DNA from: Dietzia massiliensis
GTDB taxonomy: Bacteria > Actinomycetota > Actinomycetes > Mycobacteriales > Mycobacteriaceae
Assembly: GCF_018390595.1 (NCBI RefSeq)
Contig: NZ_JAHBAV010000015.1
Coordinates: 1-64,000, forward strand
Length of the DNA: 64,000 nt
Reading direction: 5' to 3'
Numbering within the stretch: position 1 is the stretch's first letter; the number at the start of each line of letters is the position of its first letter. Of this stretch, positions 57,239 through 64,000 are shown piece after piece. The notes beneath the pieces are model-generated. The model saw nothing but the letters and a program-made list of their open reading frames with translations. It ran no database searches and had not been told where the DNA came from. A program made the translations under genes and the position numbers.

Positions 57239-59832
57239 GGTCGGTGCCCTTCGTCCGCGGGGTCGAGGATGCCCCGACGGTAGCGCAGGTAGCGCCGACC
57301 CCCGAGGACGAGGGCGAGCGCCGCCGCGGCCAACGCGAATGCCTGCGCGACCGGGTACCCGCCGGTCTGGACGGACAGTTCCACCGGCTCCGACAGCGGT
57401 CGGCCGTCCGGTCCGGTGAGCATGAAGGTCACGGCGTGCCGGGTGCCGCCCTCGGCGTCGGACTGGGTGGGCACCTGCAGGGTGAGCGATCCGCTCGCCG
57501 GGATCTGGACGACCCCCACCGGGTCCACCCGGATGTCCTCCGGGGCGGTCACCGTCACGCCGACGCGGACCGGGAACGGCAGGGCGTTGCGCGTCACGAG
57601 CAGGAGCGGGCTGTTGGGGCTGGCCATCGTGAAGACGCTGCCCGGCGGCAGGAGGTCGACGCGGTCGAGGGAGGCGCTCACCGTCTCCTCGAGCCGGTCG
57701 AGTCGCGCGGCGGACCGGGCCAGCGCGTCCTCGCCGGTCCCGGATCCGGGGTCCACACCGTCGCCGCCGGCCCGCCGCCCGGTCTCCGAGAGGACCCGCA
57801 GCGCGTCGGTGACCATCGGGTCGAGGTGGTCCTGGGCGCCCGCGGAGGTCGGATCGGAGGTGTCGACCAACGAGCGGAGCGTGCTGACGGCCTCGAGGGC
57901 GGTGGCGATGCGCCGGTCCGCGCCGGCGGGGTCGGGCGCGCCGGGGTCGACCGCGCCCGTCGGATCCGGGGCGAGGGTCCCGTCGGGGACGGTCACGGGG
58001 CCGGTGAGGCGTTCGGTGAGCGGGAGCGCCCGCATGCGGCCGGCCGCCAGCTGGGCGCCGAGCGACTCGAGCAGGGAGCCGGCCGATTCCCCGTCGACGG
58101 TCCACACCTGCGGCGGCACGGCGAGGACGCCCTGAGCGTCCGCCGTGGTGTCCCCCGGGCCACCCGCCGCGTCGATCGCGTCCACCACTGGCGCCAGCAG
58201 GGCCGCGCGGGCGTCCTGGAGCCGGGCCGCCGGCGAGTCGGCCGTGAGCCAGTACCGGGTGTCCGGGTCCGAGTAGCGCGGGTTCTCCGGCACGTCGCCG
58301 GTCGCGGCCAGGGCCGAGCCGATCGTCGCGGAGTAGGTCAGCGCGCGTCCGACCGCCGTGCCGGCCAGTCCCACGACCCCGGGGGGCGGCACGAGGCCGG
58401 TGTCGGTGCGGGTGGACGGCGCGGCCACCACTACGCTGCCCGCGCCACCACCCTGCGGGGCGAGGGCCTCAGCGGTGCCCGGCGCCAGGGTGCCCGAGGC
58501 GGGCACGACCACGTCGGGGACGGGCGCCACCCCGAGGATCCGCTCGACGGAGCCCGCGTTGTCGAGCGCCGCACGCGTGAGGTCGGTGGACCCCACCGCC
58601 GCGACCGACTCGAGGCCCGCCTGCGCGGCCGGCAGGCTCACCACGCACGCGCCGTCGGAAAGGGCACGCAGCTCGTCCAACCACCGTGTGGCGTCCGCGG
58701 CGACGGCCTCCGGATCGGCCGGGCGCGTGGTGGCGCCGCCGTCCCCGGGGTCGTCATCCCCGCCGCGGGCCCTCGCGCCCCGCGCGGAGGAGTCGCGATC
58801 GGATCCGGCGTCGTCGGAGATCACGATGGGGCGGCCGCCCGCGATCTCGGACACGGTCCCCAGGAGCGACGGATCCACCGCCAGACACATCGAACGCCGC
58901 AGCTCCTGACCCCCGGGTCCGTCGAACGCCTCGTCGGCCGCGCGGACCAGACCGGTGAGGCGACCGGAGTCCGACAGCTCCCGCAGGAGGGAATCGTCGG
59001 TCAGCATCACCACGGGATCGGGACCCTCGACACCGGGCACCGCCGCGACCCGCGTCGGTGACGAGGCCAGCGGCCACAGCACCGTCAGCGGGACCGGCGC
59101 CGGACCCTGCTCGTCCGCCGGCGAGGGGTCGACCACCTCGTCGTCGTCGACCCCCGGCACTGTCGCCGGCCGCGGCGCCGCCAGCACGGGCAACAGGGTG
59201 CGGGCGTCGTCGAGGCGCGCGGGGGATCCGCCCGCGGGCGTGCCGTTGACGTTGACGAGCAGCGGGTAGACGCCGGGCTCGGTGAGCTGCAGGTCGGGGC
59301 CCGGATCACCGGGCACGGCGCGCGCGGGCATGGAGACCCGGTACGTCACCGACGCGCCCGGCGGCACGGCCTCCGCCACGCGGACGAACTCGCCGCGCAC
59401 CCCGAACGACGGTTCCGACCACACCAGCGGTTCGCGCACCGACTCGGCGTCGGCGGACCGCGGCCCGCGCTGCAGGCGCACGTCGACCGCCTCGAGCGGG
59501 GTGTCGCCGACGTTGGTGATGGTCCCCGACACCGTGACGACCGGGACGCCGGCCTCGGTGCCGACGGCGGCCCCTCCCCCGCCCCCGGCGCCCGCCGGGT
59601 CGTTCGCGCCGTCGAGGACCCGAGGGGTGAGCTCGTCGATGCTGATCCTGGCCAGTGCGGGGGCCGGATTGGGGATGTAGCCGGCGGCCGAGGCCTGCTC
59701 GGGGGTGATCGCGCGGGCCGCGGCCGGGCCCCACGCGGTGCCGACGCCCCAGCCCGGTCCGATCGCCAGTGCCGCGCACAGCGCCGTCGGGACGACCGCC
59801 CGGACTGCGCGCCCAACCGGCCGCCCGATCAC
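57235..59832 (-). CDS. DUF6049 family envelope protein (Rv3909-type)
   Basis: Large exported protein of 865 aa. An N-terminal hydrophobic signal ([17 protein letters not shown]) leads to a beta-sandwich region with [20 protein letters not shown], a long alpha/beta body, another beta region near the end ([19 protein letters not shown]) and one C-terminal membrane helix (about 834-853) with a short basic tail. The family's function is unknown, but it is always next to murJ in Mycobacteriales (Rv3909 in M. tuberculosis), so a role in peptidoglycan precursor export or the envelope is inferred. Both ends overlap neighbouring genes by four bases. Confidence 0.88.
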   Translation of the reverse strand: MIGRPVGRAVRAVVPTALCAALAIGPGWGVGTAWGPAAARAITPEQASAAGYIPNPAPALARISIDELTPRVLDGANDPAGAGGGGGAAVGTEAGVPVVTVSGTITNVGDTPLEAVDVRLQRGPRSADAESVREPLVWSEPSFGVRGEFVRVAEAVPPGASVTYRVSMPARAVPGDPGPDLQLTEPGVYPLLVNVNGTPAGGSPARLDDARTLLPVLAAPRPATVPGVDDDEVVDPSPADEQGPAPVPLTVLWPLASSPTRVAAVPGVEGPDPVVMLTDDSLLRELSDSGRLTGLVRAADEAFDGPGGQELRRSMCLAVDPSLLGTVSEIAGGRPIVISDDAGSDRDSSARGARARGGDDDPGDGGATTRPADPEAVAADATRWLDELRALSDGACVVSLPAAQAGLESVAAVGSTDLTRAALDNAGSVERILGVAPVPDVVVPASGTLAPGTAEALAPQGGGAGSVVVAAPSTRTDTGLVPPPGVVGLAGTAVGRALTYSATIGSALAATGDVPENPRYSDPDTRYWLTADSPAARLQDARAALLAPVVDAIDAAGGPGDTTADAQGVLAVPPQVWTVDGESAGSLLESLGAQLAAGRMRALPLTERLTGPVTVPDGTLAPDPTGAVDPGAPDPAGADRRIATALEAVSTLRSLVDTSDPTSAGAQDHLDPMVTDALRVLSETGRRAGGDGVDPGSGTGEDALARSAARLDRLEETVSASLDRVDLLPPGSVFTMASPNSPLLLVTRNALPFPVRVGVTVTAPEDIRVDPVGVVQIPASGSLTLQVPTQSDAEGGTRHAVTFMLTGPDGRPLSEPVELSVQTGGYPVAQAFALAAAALALVLGGRRYLRYRRGILDPADEGHRP

Positions 59833-61127
59833 GGCCCTGACTCCTCCGGGGCGTCGTCGCGGGGCGCGGCTGCCGACCCCCGGGCGTGGCTGCGGCGGAC
59901 CGGCTCCGGACCGTCGGCGCGGCGGGACGGGTCCACCACCTGCGCGTCGGCGGGCGGAGGGTTGTCGCCTGCGGCCTCGGCGCGGGCGAGCTGCGGCAAC
60001 AGGGTGCGGGCGGCCTCGACCAGCCGCCGCTCGTCCGGATAGGCCAGGCGGCGGGGCAGGTCATCGAACGGCACCCACGCGACCTCGGTGATCTCAGGGT
60101 CCTCGTCGCACAGGTCACCGTGGTCGTAGCGGATGAGGTGGTGGTGGACGGTCTTGTGGATGCGCCGACCCTCGGCCACGAACCAGTAGTCGATGGTGCC
60201 CAGCGCCGCCAGGACCGTGCCGTCGACGCCGGTCTCCTCGAGCACCTCGCGCCGGGCCGTCTCCTCGACGGTCTCGCCCGGCTCGATGTGCCCCTTGGGC
60301 ATGGACCACAGCATGCGCCCGCGCCGGTCGAGGCGACCGATGAGCGCCACCTCGAGCCGGGACAGGTCCGGCTCGGGCCCGCTCGCGGCGCGCTCGAGAC
60401 CGCGCACGACCAGCCCGCCGGCCGAGGTCTCCAGCACGGTCTTGAGGCGCTGGCCCCCGCGGGGATGGCGCGCTCCCCCGCGGCCGCCGCGGGCGTTCTT
60501 GGCGCCGCCCTTGCCGCCCTGGGCGCCCGGCTTGGACGCCGCCTTGGCGCCGGTCTTGGGCGCGTTCTTGGGCGCGTTCTTGCCACCGGCCTTGTACCCG
60601 CCCTTGGCGCCGGCCTTCCCGGGCGGCGACGTGCGGGTGGTGTTGGCCGAGGCCGCCTGTCCCCCACCGGATCGGGATCGGGTGGAGGCGCGTGGGTGGC
60701 GGGGCGCCTGGCGTGAGGTCGCGCCGGCGGTGCCGTCGCCGGACTTCACGGTGTGGGTGGTGTCGGCGCCCTGCTGCTTCTGGGCCTCGGCCGCGCGGCC
60801 CTGCCCCCGGCCGCCGCGCCGTCCGCGGCCTCCGCGACGGCGTCGCCGACCTTGGCGGTGCTGTCCGTCATCGGGGGCGCCGGACTGTGCCCCCTGGGCG
60901 GCCTTCGGCCCGGACGCGCCACCGGCGCCGCCGGAGGTGTTCTGGGCGGCCGATTTCGGGGCGTCGCCGTGGCCGGACCGCTGCCCGTCGGAGCCCTTCG
61001 CGCCGCCGCGATCGGGGCGGTGACCTGCGGAATCACGGCCGGCCGAGCCGGGTCCGGCCGGCCGACGCGCACGACGACGCCGCGGCGCGTTGGCGCGCGG
61101 GTCGGCGGGACGATCGGCTTCGGACAC
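59829..61127 (-). CDS. NUDIX hydrolase with long basic disordered N-terminal extension
   Basis: Protein of 432 aa. The catalytic NUDIX domain occupies about residues 235-375; the NUDIX box reads [22 protein letters not shown] and matches the G-x5-E-x7-REUxEExGU pattern, so nucleotide-diphosphate-type hydrolysis is expected. Homologues such as M. tuberculosis Rv3908 (MutT4) are about 250 aa. Here roughly 210 residues of Ala/Gly/Lys/Arg/Gln-rich low-complexity sequence precede the domain, with repeats such as [17 protein letters not shown]. The extension could bind nucleic acid; that is inference. On the minus strand TAGCAT is six bases before the GTG, suggesting a leaderless transcript that heads the operon toward murJ. 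Confidence 0.87.
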   Translation of the reverse strand: MSEADRPADPRANAPRRRRARRPAGPGSAGRDSAGHRPDRGGAKGSDGQRSGHGDAPKSAAQNTSGGAGGASGPKAAQGAQSGAPDDGQHRQGRRRRRGGRGRRGGRGQGRAAEAQKQQGADTTHTVKSGDGTAGATSRQAPRHPRASTRSRSGGGQAASANTTRTSPPGKAGAKGGYKAGGKNAPKNAPKTGAKAASKPGAQGGKGGAKNARGGRGGARHPRGGQRLKTVLETSAGGLVVRGLERAASGPEPDLSRLEVALIGRLDRRGRMLWSMPKGHIEPGETVEETARREVLEETGVDGTVLAALGTIDYWFVAEGRRIHKTVHHHLIRYDHGDLCDEDPEITEVAWVPFDDLPRRLAYPDERRLVEAARTLLPQLARAEAAGDNPPPADAQVVDPSRRADGPEPVRRSHARGSAAAPRDDAPEESGP

Positions 61128-61196
61128 CCATCGATGCTACCGGCCGGGGGTGACTTGACCGGAATCCACGGCGTGCCGTCGCCGGGCCGCGCACGG

Positions 61197-62318
61197 TCAG
61201 GCCCCGAGCGCCGGCCCGACGACCCGCCACGAGTCGCGCAGCTCGCGGGAGAACAGGCCGAAGGTGTGCGCGCCGCTGGGATAGCGGTCGTAGGTGAACG
61301 GCACGCCGCCGGCCCGCAGCGCGGCGGCCATGTGGCGGGTCCCCAGGTCGGCGGCGAGCTCGGTGGGGGCGCCGATCGCGAGGGTCGCCGAACCGAACTC
61401 CGCGGCGTCGTCGGGGCCGGGGTTGCCCGGTGCGGAGGCGAGATAGAGGGCGGTGCCGCGGAGTCGCTCGACGTCGTGCGACGGGTCGTTGTGAGACCAC
61501 GCCGGATCGCCGGGGGCGCCCCACGCGTTGTGGACGTTGCCGCCGCCGCGGGCCACCATCGCCGTCATGGCGGCGCGGCCGAGCGGCGTGGAGACCTCGG
61601 GGAACCCGGACAGGGACGCGGCGGCCGCGTAGTGGTGTCGGCCGGTCGCGGCGAGGGTGAGGGCCGGGCCGCCGGAGATGGACACGCCGATCACGCCGCG
61701 GGTGCCGTTCAGTGCCCAGAGGTCGGCGAGCGCGGCGGGCAGCTCGGAGTCGAGGAAGGTGTGCCAGCGGTTGACGCCGAGGACGGGGTCGGGCCGTTGC
61801 CAGTCGGTGTAGAGGCTGAACCGGCCGCCCTCGGGGCTGGCGACGAGGACGTGCTTGTCGGCGAAGAAGTCGTGGTAGTCGGTGTGGTAGGCCCAGCCGA
61901 CGTGGTCCTCGCCGCCGCCGACGCCGTTGAGCAGCAGCAGCAGCGGCGCCGGGCGCGCGCTCGGCGGGAGGAGGACGAACGTCGGCACCGCCTTGTTCAT
62001 GGCCGGCGACCACACGTCGGCGAGGACCTTGCGGCCCTCCACGGGCTGGACGCGCAGGACCTGCGGGCGTGCGGGGTCGGCGGGCGGCGGGGCCGTGGGT
62101 CGCGGGGCGGTGGTGAAGCCCAGGGCGGTGGAGGTGTCGACGCCGCCGGCGGACTGTGCGGCCGCCGTGGGGACGGTCCCGGGGACGACCGCGGTCAGGG
62201 TGACCGTCGCGCTGGTCAGGGCCGCCACCGCCGCGAGGGTGACGGCGACCGGGGCGCCGGTCCGTCGGGTGGGTGACAGGCGTGGACGGGGGCGACGACG
62301 ACGAGATACGCCCGTCAC
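61197..62318 (-). CDS. Secreted alpha/beta hydrolase, mycolyltransferase/esterase-like
   Basis: Exported hydrolase of 373 aa. A long basic N-terminus leads to a signal-peptide-like hydrophobic run (VAVTLAAVAALTSATVTLTAV) ending near AAAQS at about residue 55. The catalytic Ser lies in GVSISGGPAL near 208, and the likely His in PSGAHTFGLF near 350; RWHTFLDSELPAAL is the Ag85-like segment before the nucleophile elbow. Antigen-85/corynomycolyl transferases have this plan, so transfer of mycolates to trehalose or arabinogalactan is likely but unproved. AGGAG is nine bases before the GTG start. Confidence 0.8.
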   Translation of the reverse strand: MTGVSRRRRPRPRLSPTRRTGAPVAVTLAAVAALTSATVTLTAVVPGTVPTAAAQSAGGVDTSTALGFTTAPRPTAPPPADPARPQVLRVQPVEGRKVLADVWSPAMNKAVPTFVLLPPSARPAPLLLLLNGVGGGEDHVGWAYHTDYHDFFADKHVLVASPEGGRFSLYTDWQRPDPVLGVNRWHTFLDSELPAALADLWALNGTRGVIGVSISGGPALTLAATGRHHYAAAASLSGFPEVSTPLGRAAMTAMVARGGGNVHNAWGAPGDPAWSHNDPSHDVERLRGTALYLASAPGNPGPDDAAEFGSATLAIGAPTELAADLGTRHMAAALRAGGVPFTYDRYPSGAHTFGLFSRELRDSWRVVGPALGA

Positions 62319-62409
62319 TCTAAGTCACTCCTGTCACAGGGCACAGGGTGTCGGGGTGGGCGTCACGTGCGACGGGACCGGCGACCCGGGCGCGGCTAGA
62401 GTCCGCTGT

Positions 62410-62742
62410 ATGAGCTCTGGCCCGCCCGCGCACGCCCTGGTCCTGCGACACCGGGCCAAGCCGGGCCGCCGCGACGAACTGATCGAGGTGTGGCGGCGGC
62501 ACATGCCCGAGGCGGTGCAGGCCAACGACGGGCACCGCGCCTACGTCCTGTGCGCCTCGTACGTGGACCCGGACGTGATGGTGGTGTTCCAGCACTACCG
62601 GGACGCGGCCGCCGCGCAGGAGTTCCTCGGCAACCCGGCCTACCTGCGGTATCTCGAGGAGTCGGGGGACCTGCTGAGCGGGCCGCCGGAGGTCGAGGCG
62701 GTCGAGTCGCTGTGGTCCAAGACGGCCGTGGCGGACGACTGA
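62410..62742 (+). CDS. Antibiotic biosynthesis monooxygenase (ABM) domain protein
   Basis: Small dimeric alpha+beta barrel protein of 110 aa. The pattern LVLRHRAKPGRRDELIEVWRRHM, then DVMVVFQHYRDAAAAQEFLGNPAYLRYL (in parts) is an ABM domain, as in quinol monooxygenases and heme-degrading enzymes. No metal or heme ligand is evident. TAGAGT is seven bases before the ATG: a leaderless start. Confidence 0.82.
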   Translation: MSSGPPAHALVLRHRAKPGRRDELIEVWRRHMPEAVQANDGHRAYVLCASYVDPDVMVVFQHYRDAAAAQEFLGNPAYLRYLEESGDLLSGPPEVEAVESLWSKTAVADD

Positions 62743-62817
62743 GACCCGCGGCGGGTCGCCAGCGCCGGTTCTCCGCCCGGCCGGGGGATGTCGGGCCCAC
62801 TCGGTAAAGTCAGCGCC

Positions 62818-64000
62818 GTGACAGCCCGCAGACCGACCTCCGATCGCAGCGCCGCCGGCGATCGTGCCGCCTCCGACCGACACGATGCCGCGGTGTTCTC
62901 GGGTCTGCAGGACGGCCCCGGCGCCAGGCCCGATCCGGCGGAGGTCGAGGCCCGCAGGGTCCGGCTGTTGGCCGGCGCCCAGACCACCCTCAACCAGCTC
63001 GCCGACGTGCTGTCCCCGCTGGCGGCGGCGTTCGGTGAGGCCGGGCACGAGCTGTATCTGGTGGGCGGCAGCGTCCGCGACGCCGTGCTCGGGCGTCTCG
63101 GCACGGACCTGGACTTCACGACCGACGCCCGCCCGGAGACGGTCCGGGAGATCCTCGACCGCTACGCGGACGCGGTGTGGGACACGGGGATCGAGTTCGG
63201 CACGCTGTCCGCCGTCAAGCGGGACGGTGACGGGATCGAGCAGCAGATCGAGATCACGACCTTCCGCGCGGACTCCTACGACGGGGTCACCCGAAACCCC
63301 GAGGTCGTCTACGGGGACACCCTCGACGGGGACCTGGTGCGGCGCGACTTCACCGTCAACGCCATGGCGGTGCGTCTCCACCCCGACGGCCGGCACGAGT
63401 TCGTCGACCCGCTGAACGGGATGGACGCGCTGCTGGCCGGCGTGCTCGACACCCCGGCCGCGCCCGAGCAGTCTTTCGCCGACGACCCGCTGCGCATGCT
63501 GCGGGCGTGCCGCTTCGTCTCCCAGCTGGGCTTCACCCTCGCGCCACGCGTGTTCCGGGCGATGACGGAGATGACCGCGGAGATCGACCGCATCACCGCG
63601 GAGCGGGTCCGGGCCGAGCTCGACAAGACGATTCTCGGCGACTACCCGATCGACGGCATCAACATGCTGTGCGAGACCGGCCTGGCCGACCACGTGCTGC
63701 CCGAGGTGCCCGGCATGAAGCTCGAGCGGGACGAGCACATGCAGCACAAGGACGTCTACTGGCACTCGCTGACCGTGCTCAAGCAGGCCATCGACCTCGA
63801 GCCGGAGGGGCCCGACCTCGTCCTGCGCTGGGCGGCGCTGCTGCACGACATCGGCAAACCCGCCACCCGTGCCGCGAAGCCCGGCGGCGGCGTGACGTTC
63901 CACCACCACGAGGTGGTCGGCGCCAAGATGGTCCGCAAGCGCATGCGCGCCCTGAAGTACCCCAAGCAGATGATCGAGGACGTCTCGGGACTGGTGTTCC
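62818..64000 (+). CDS. cca: CCA tRNA nucleotidyltransferase (3' partial)
   Basis: Enzyme that adds or repairs the 3' CCA end of tRNA. The nucleotidyltransferase domain has YLVGGSVRDAVLG (about residue 81) and DLDFTTDA with the metal-binding acidic pair; RRDFTVNAMA is the second conserved motif, and the HD domain appears as LLHDIGKPATR and HHHEVVGA. Both tRNAs in this window lack an encoded CCA and depend on it. It runs off the right end with about 394 residues visible. The GTG start is preceded by TAAAGT at seven bases, a leaderless pattern. Equivalent to M. tuberculosis PcnA (Rv3907). Confidence 0.95.
   Translation, partial: MTARRPTSDRSAAGDRAASDRHDAAVFSGLQDGPGARPDPAEVEARRVRLLAGAQTTLNQLADVLSPLAAAFGEAGHELYLVGGSVRDAVLGRLGTDLDFTTDARPETVREILDRYADAVWDTGIEFGTLSAVKRDGDGIEQQIEITTFRADSYDGVTRNPEVVYGDTLDGDLVRRDFTVNAMAVRLHPDGRHEFVDPLNGMDALLAGVLDTPAAPEQSFADDPLRMLRACRFVSQLGFTLAPRVFRAMTEMTAEIDRITAERVRAELDKTILGDYPIDGINMLCETGLADHVLPEVPGMKLERDEHMQHKDVYWHSLTVLKQAIDLEPEGPDLVLRWAALLHDIGKPATRAAKPGGGVTFHHHEVVGAKMVRKRMRALKYPKQMIEDVSGLVF

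Noticed and set aside
53876..57283. 1135-residue open frame on the plus strand opposite the pseudokinase and MurJ genes
   Set aside because: Its composition is Arg/Gly/Asp/His-rich with no recognisable fold; it is the antisense shadow of two well-supported genes in high-GC DNA. Similar long shadows at 4100-6379, 25528-27756 and 35763-37895 were dismissed for the same reason.

Overview
The window is a high-GC actinobacterial chromosome segment carrying the replication-origin neighbourhood of a mycolic-acid-type bacterium (order Mycobacteriales). The closest fit I can argue is Dietzia: an alkane hydroxylase fused to rubredoxin is followed directly by a TetR regulator, which is the alkW1-alkX arrangement known from that genus. 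The core order (rodA-pbpA-pknA-pknB, pabA, crgA, gyrA-gyrB, dciA-recF-dnaN-dnaA, rpmH-rnpA-yidD-yidC-jag-rsmG-parA-parB, cwlM-trxA-trxB-sigM-murJ-NUDIX-cca) matches Mycobacterium tuberculosis but is written in the opposite direction. The genus call is inference; the order-level placement is strong.

Layout. 1-6.3 kb: end of a cell-wall/signalling operon (FtsW/RodA, a class B PBP, kinases PknA and PknB). 6.4-13.3 kb: glutamine amidotransferase, CrgA, a gene-free stretch with a strong terminator and a cluster of DnaA boxes, PH-domain protein, rhomboid protease, cyclophilin, GNAT protein, TrpB2 and an SDR. 13.3-24.7 kb: accessory region with an ABC exporter, the AlkB-rubredoxin fusion with its TetR regulator, three paralogous hotdog thioesterases, an SDR, a ketosteroid-dehydrogenase-like flavoprotein, small unknowns and an MFS transporter. 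24.8-28.3 kb: tRNA-Ala, tRNA-Ile, a DUF3566 protein and gyrA. 28.3-35.8 kb: a five-gene polysaccharide locus lying between gyrA and gyrB. 35.8-43.1 kb: gyrB, dciA, recF, dnaN, the presumed oriC and dnaA. 43.2-50.1 kb: rpmH to parB on the other replichore, with four parS sites. 50.2-62.3 kb: CwlM, thioredoxin system, SigM, a pseudokinase, MurJ, a DUF6049 protein, NUDIX hydrolase and a mycolyltransferase-like esterase. 62.4-64 kb: ABM protein and the start of the CCA-adding enzyme.

How it works together. Replication initiation (DnaA, DnaN, DciA, gyrase), segregation (ParA/ParB/parS) and envelope growth (RodA/PBP, PknA/PknB, CrgA, CwlM, MurJ, YidC) are packed around oriC. The most unusual content is the locus between the gyrase genes: a CE18-like deacetylase, a PelF-like glycosyltransferase, a PelG-sized membrane protein, a GH135-like hydrolase and a GH114-like lipoprotein. 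This gene set resembles the fungal galactosaminogalactan cluster combined with bacterial Pel synthesis genes, and I propose it makes and remodels an aminosugar exopolysaccharide. Other oddities are a CRPC thioredoxin, SigM without its usual adjacent anti-sigma gene, a MurJ whose pseudokinase half is a separate gene, and many apparently leaderless transcripts.
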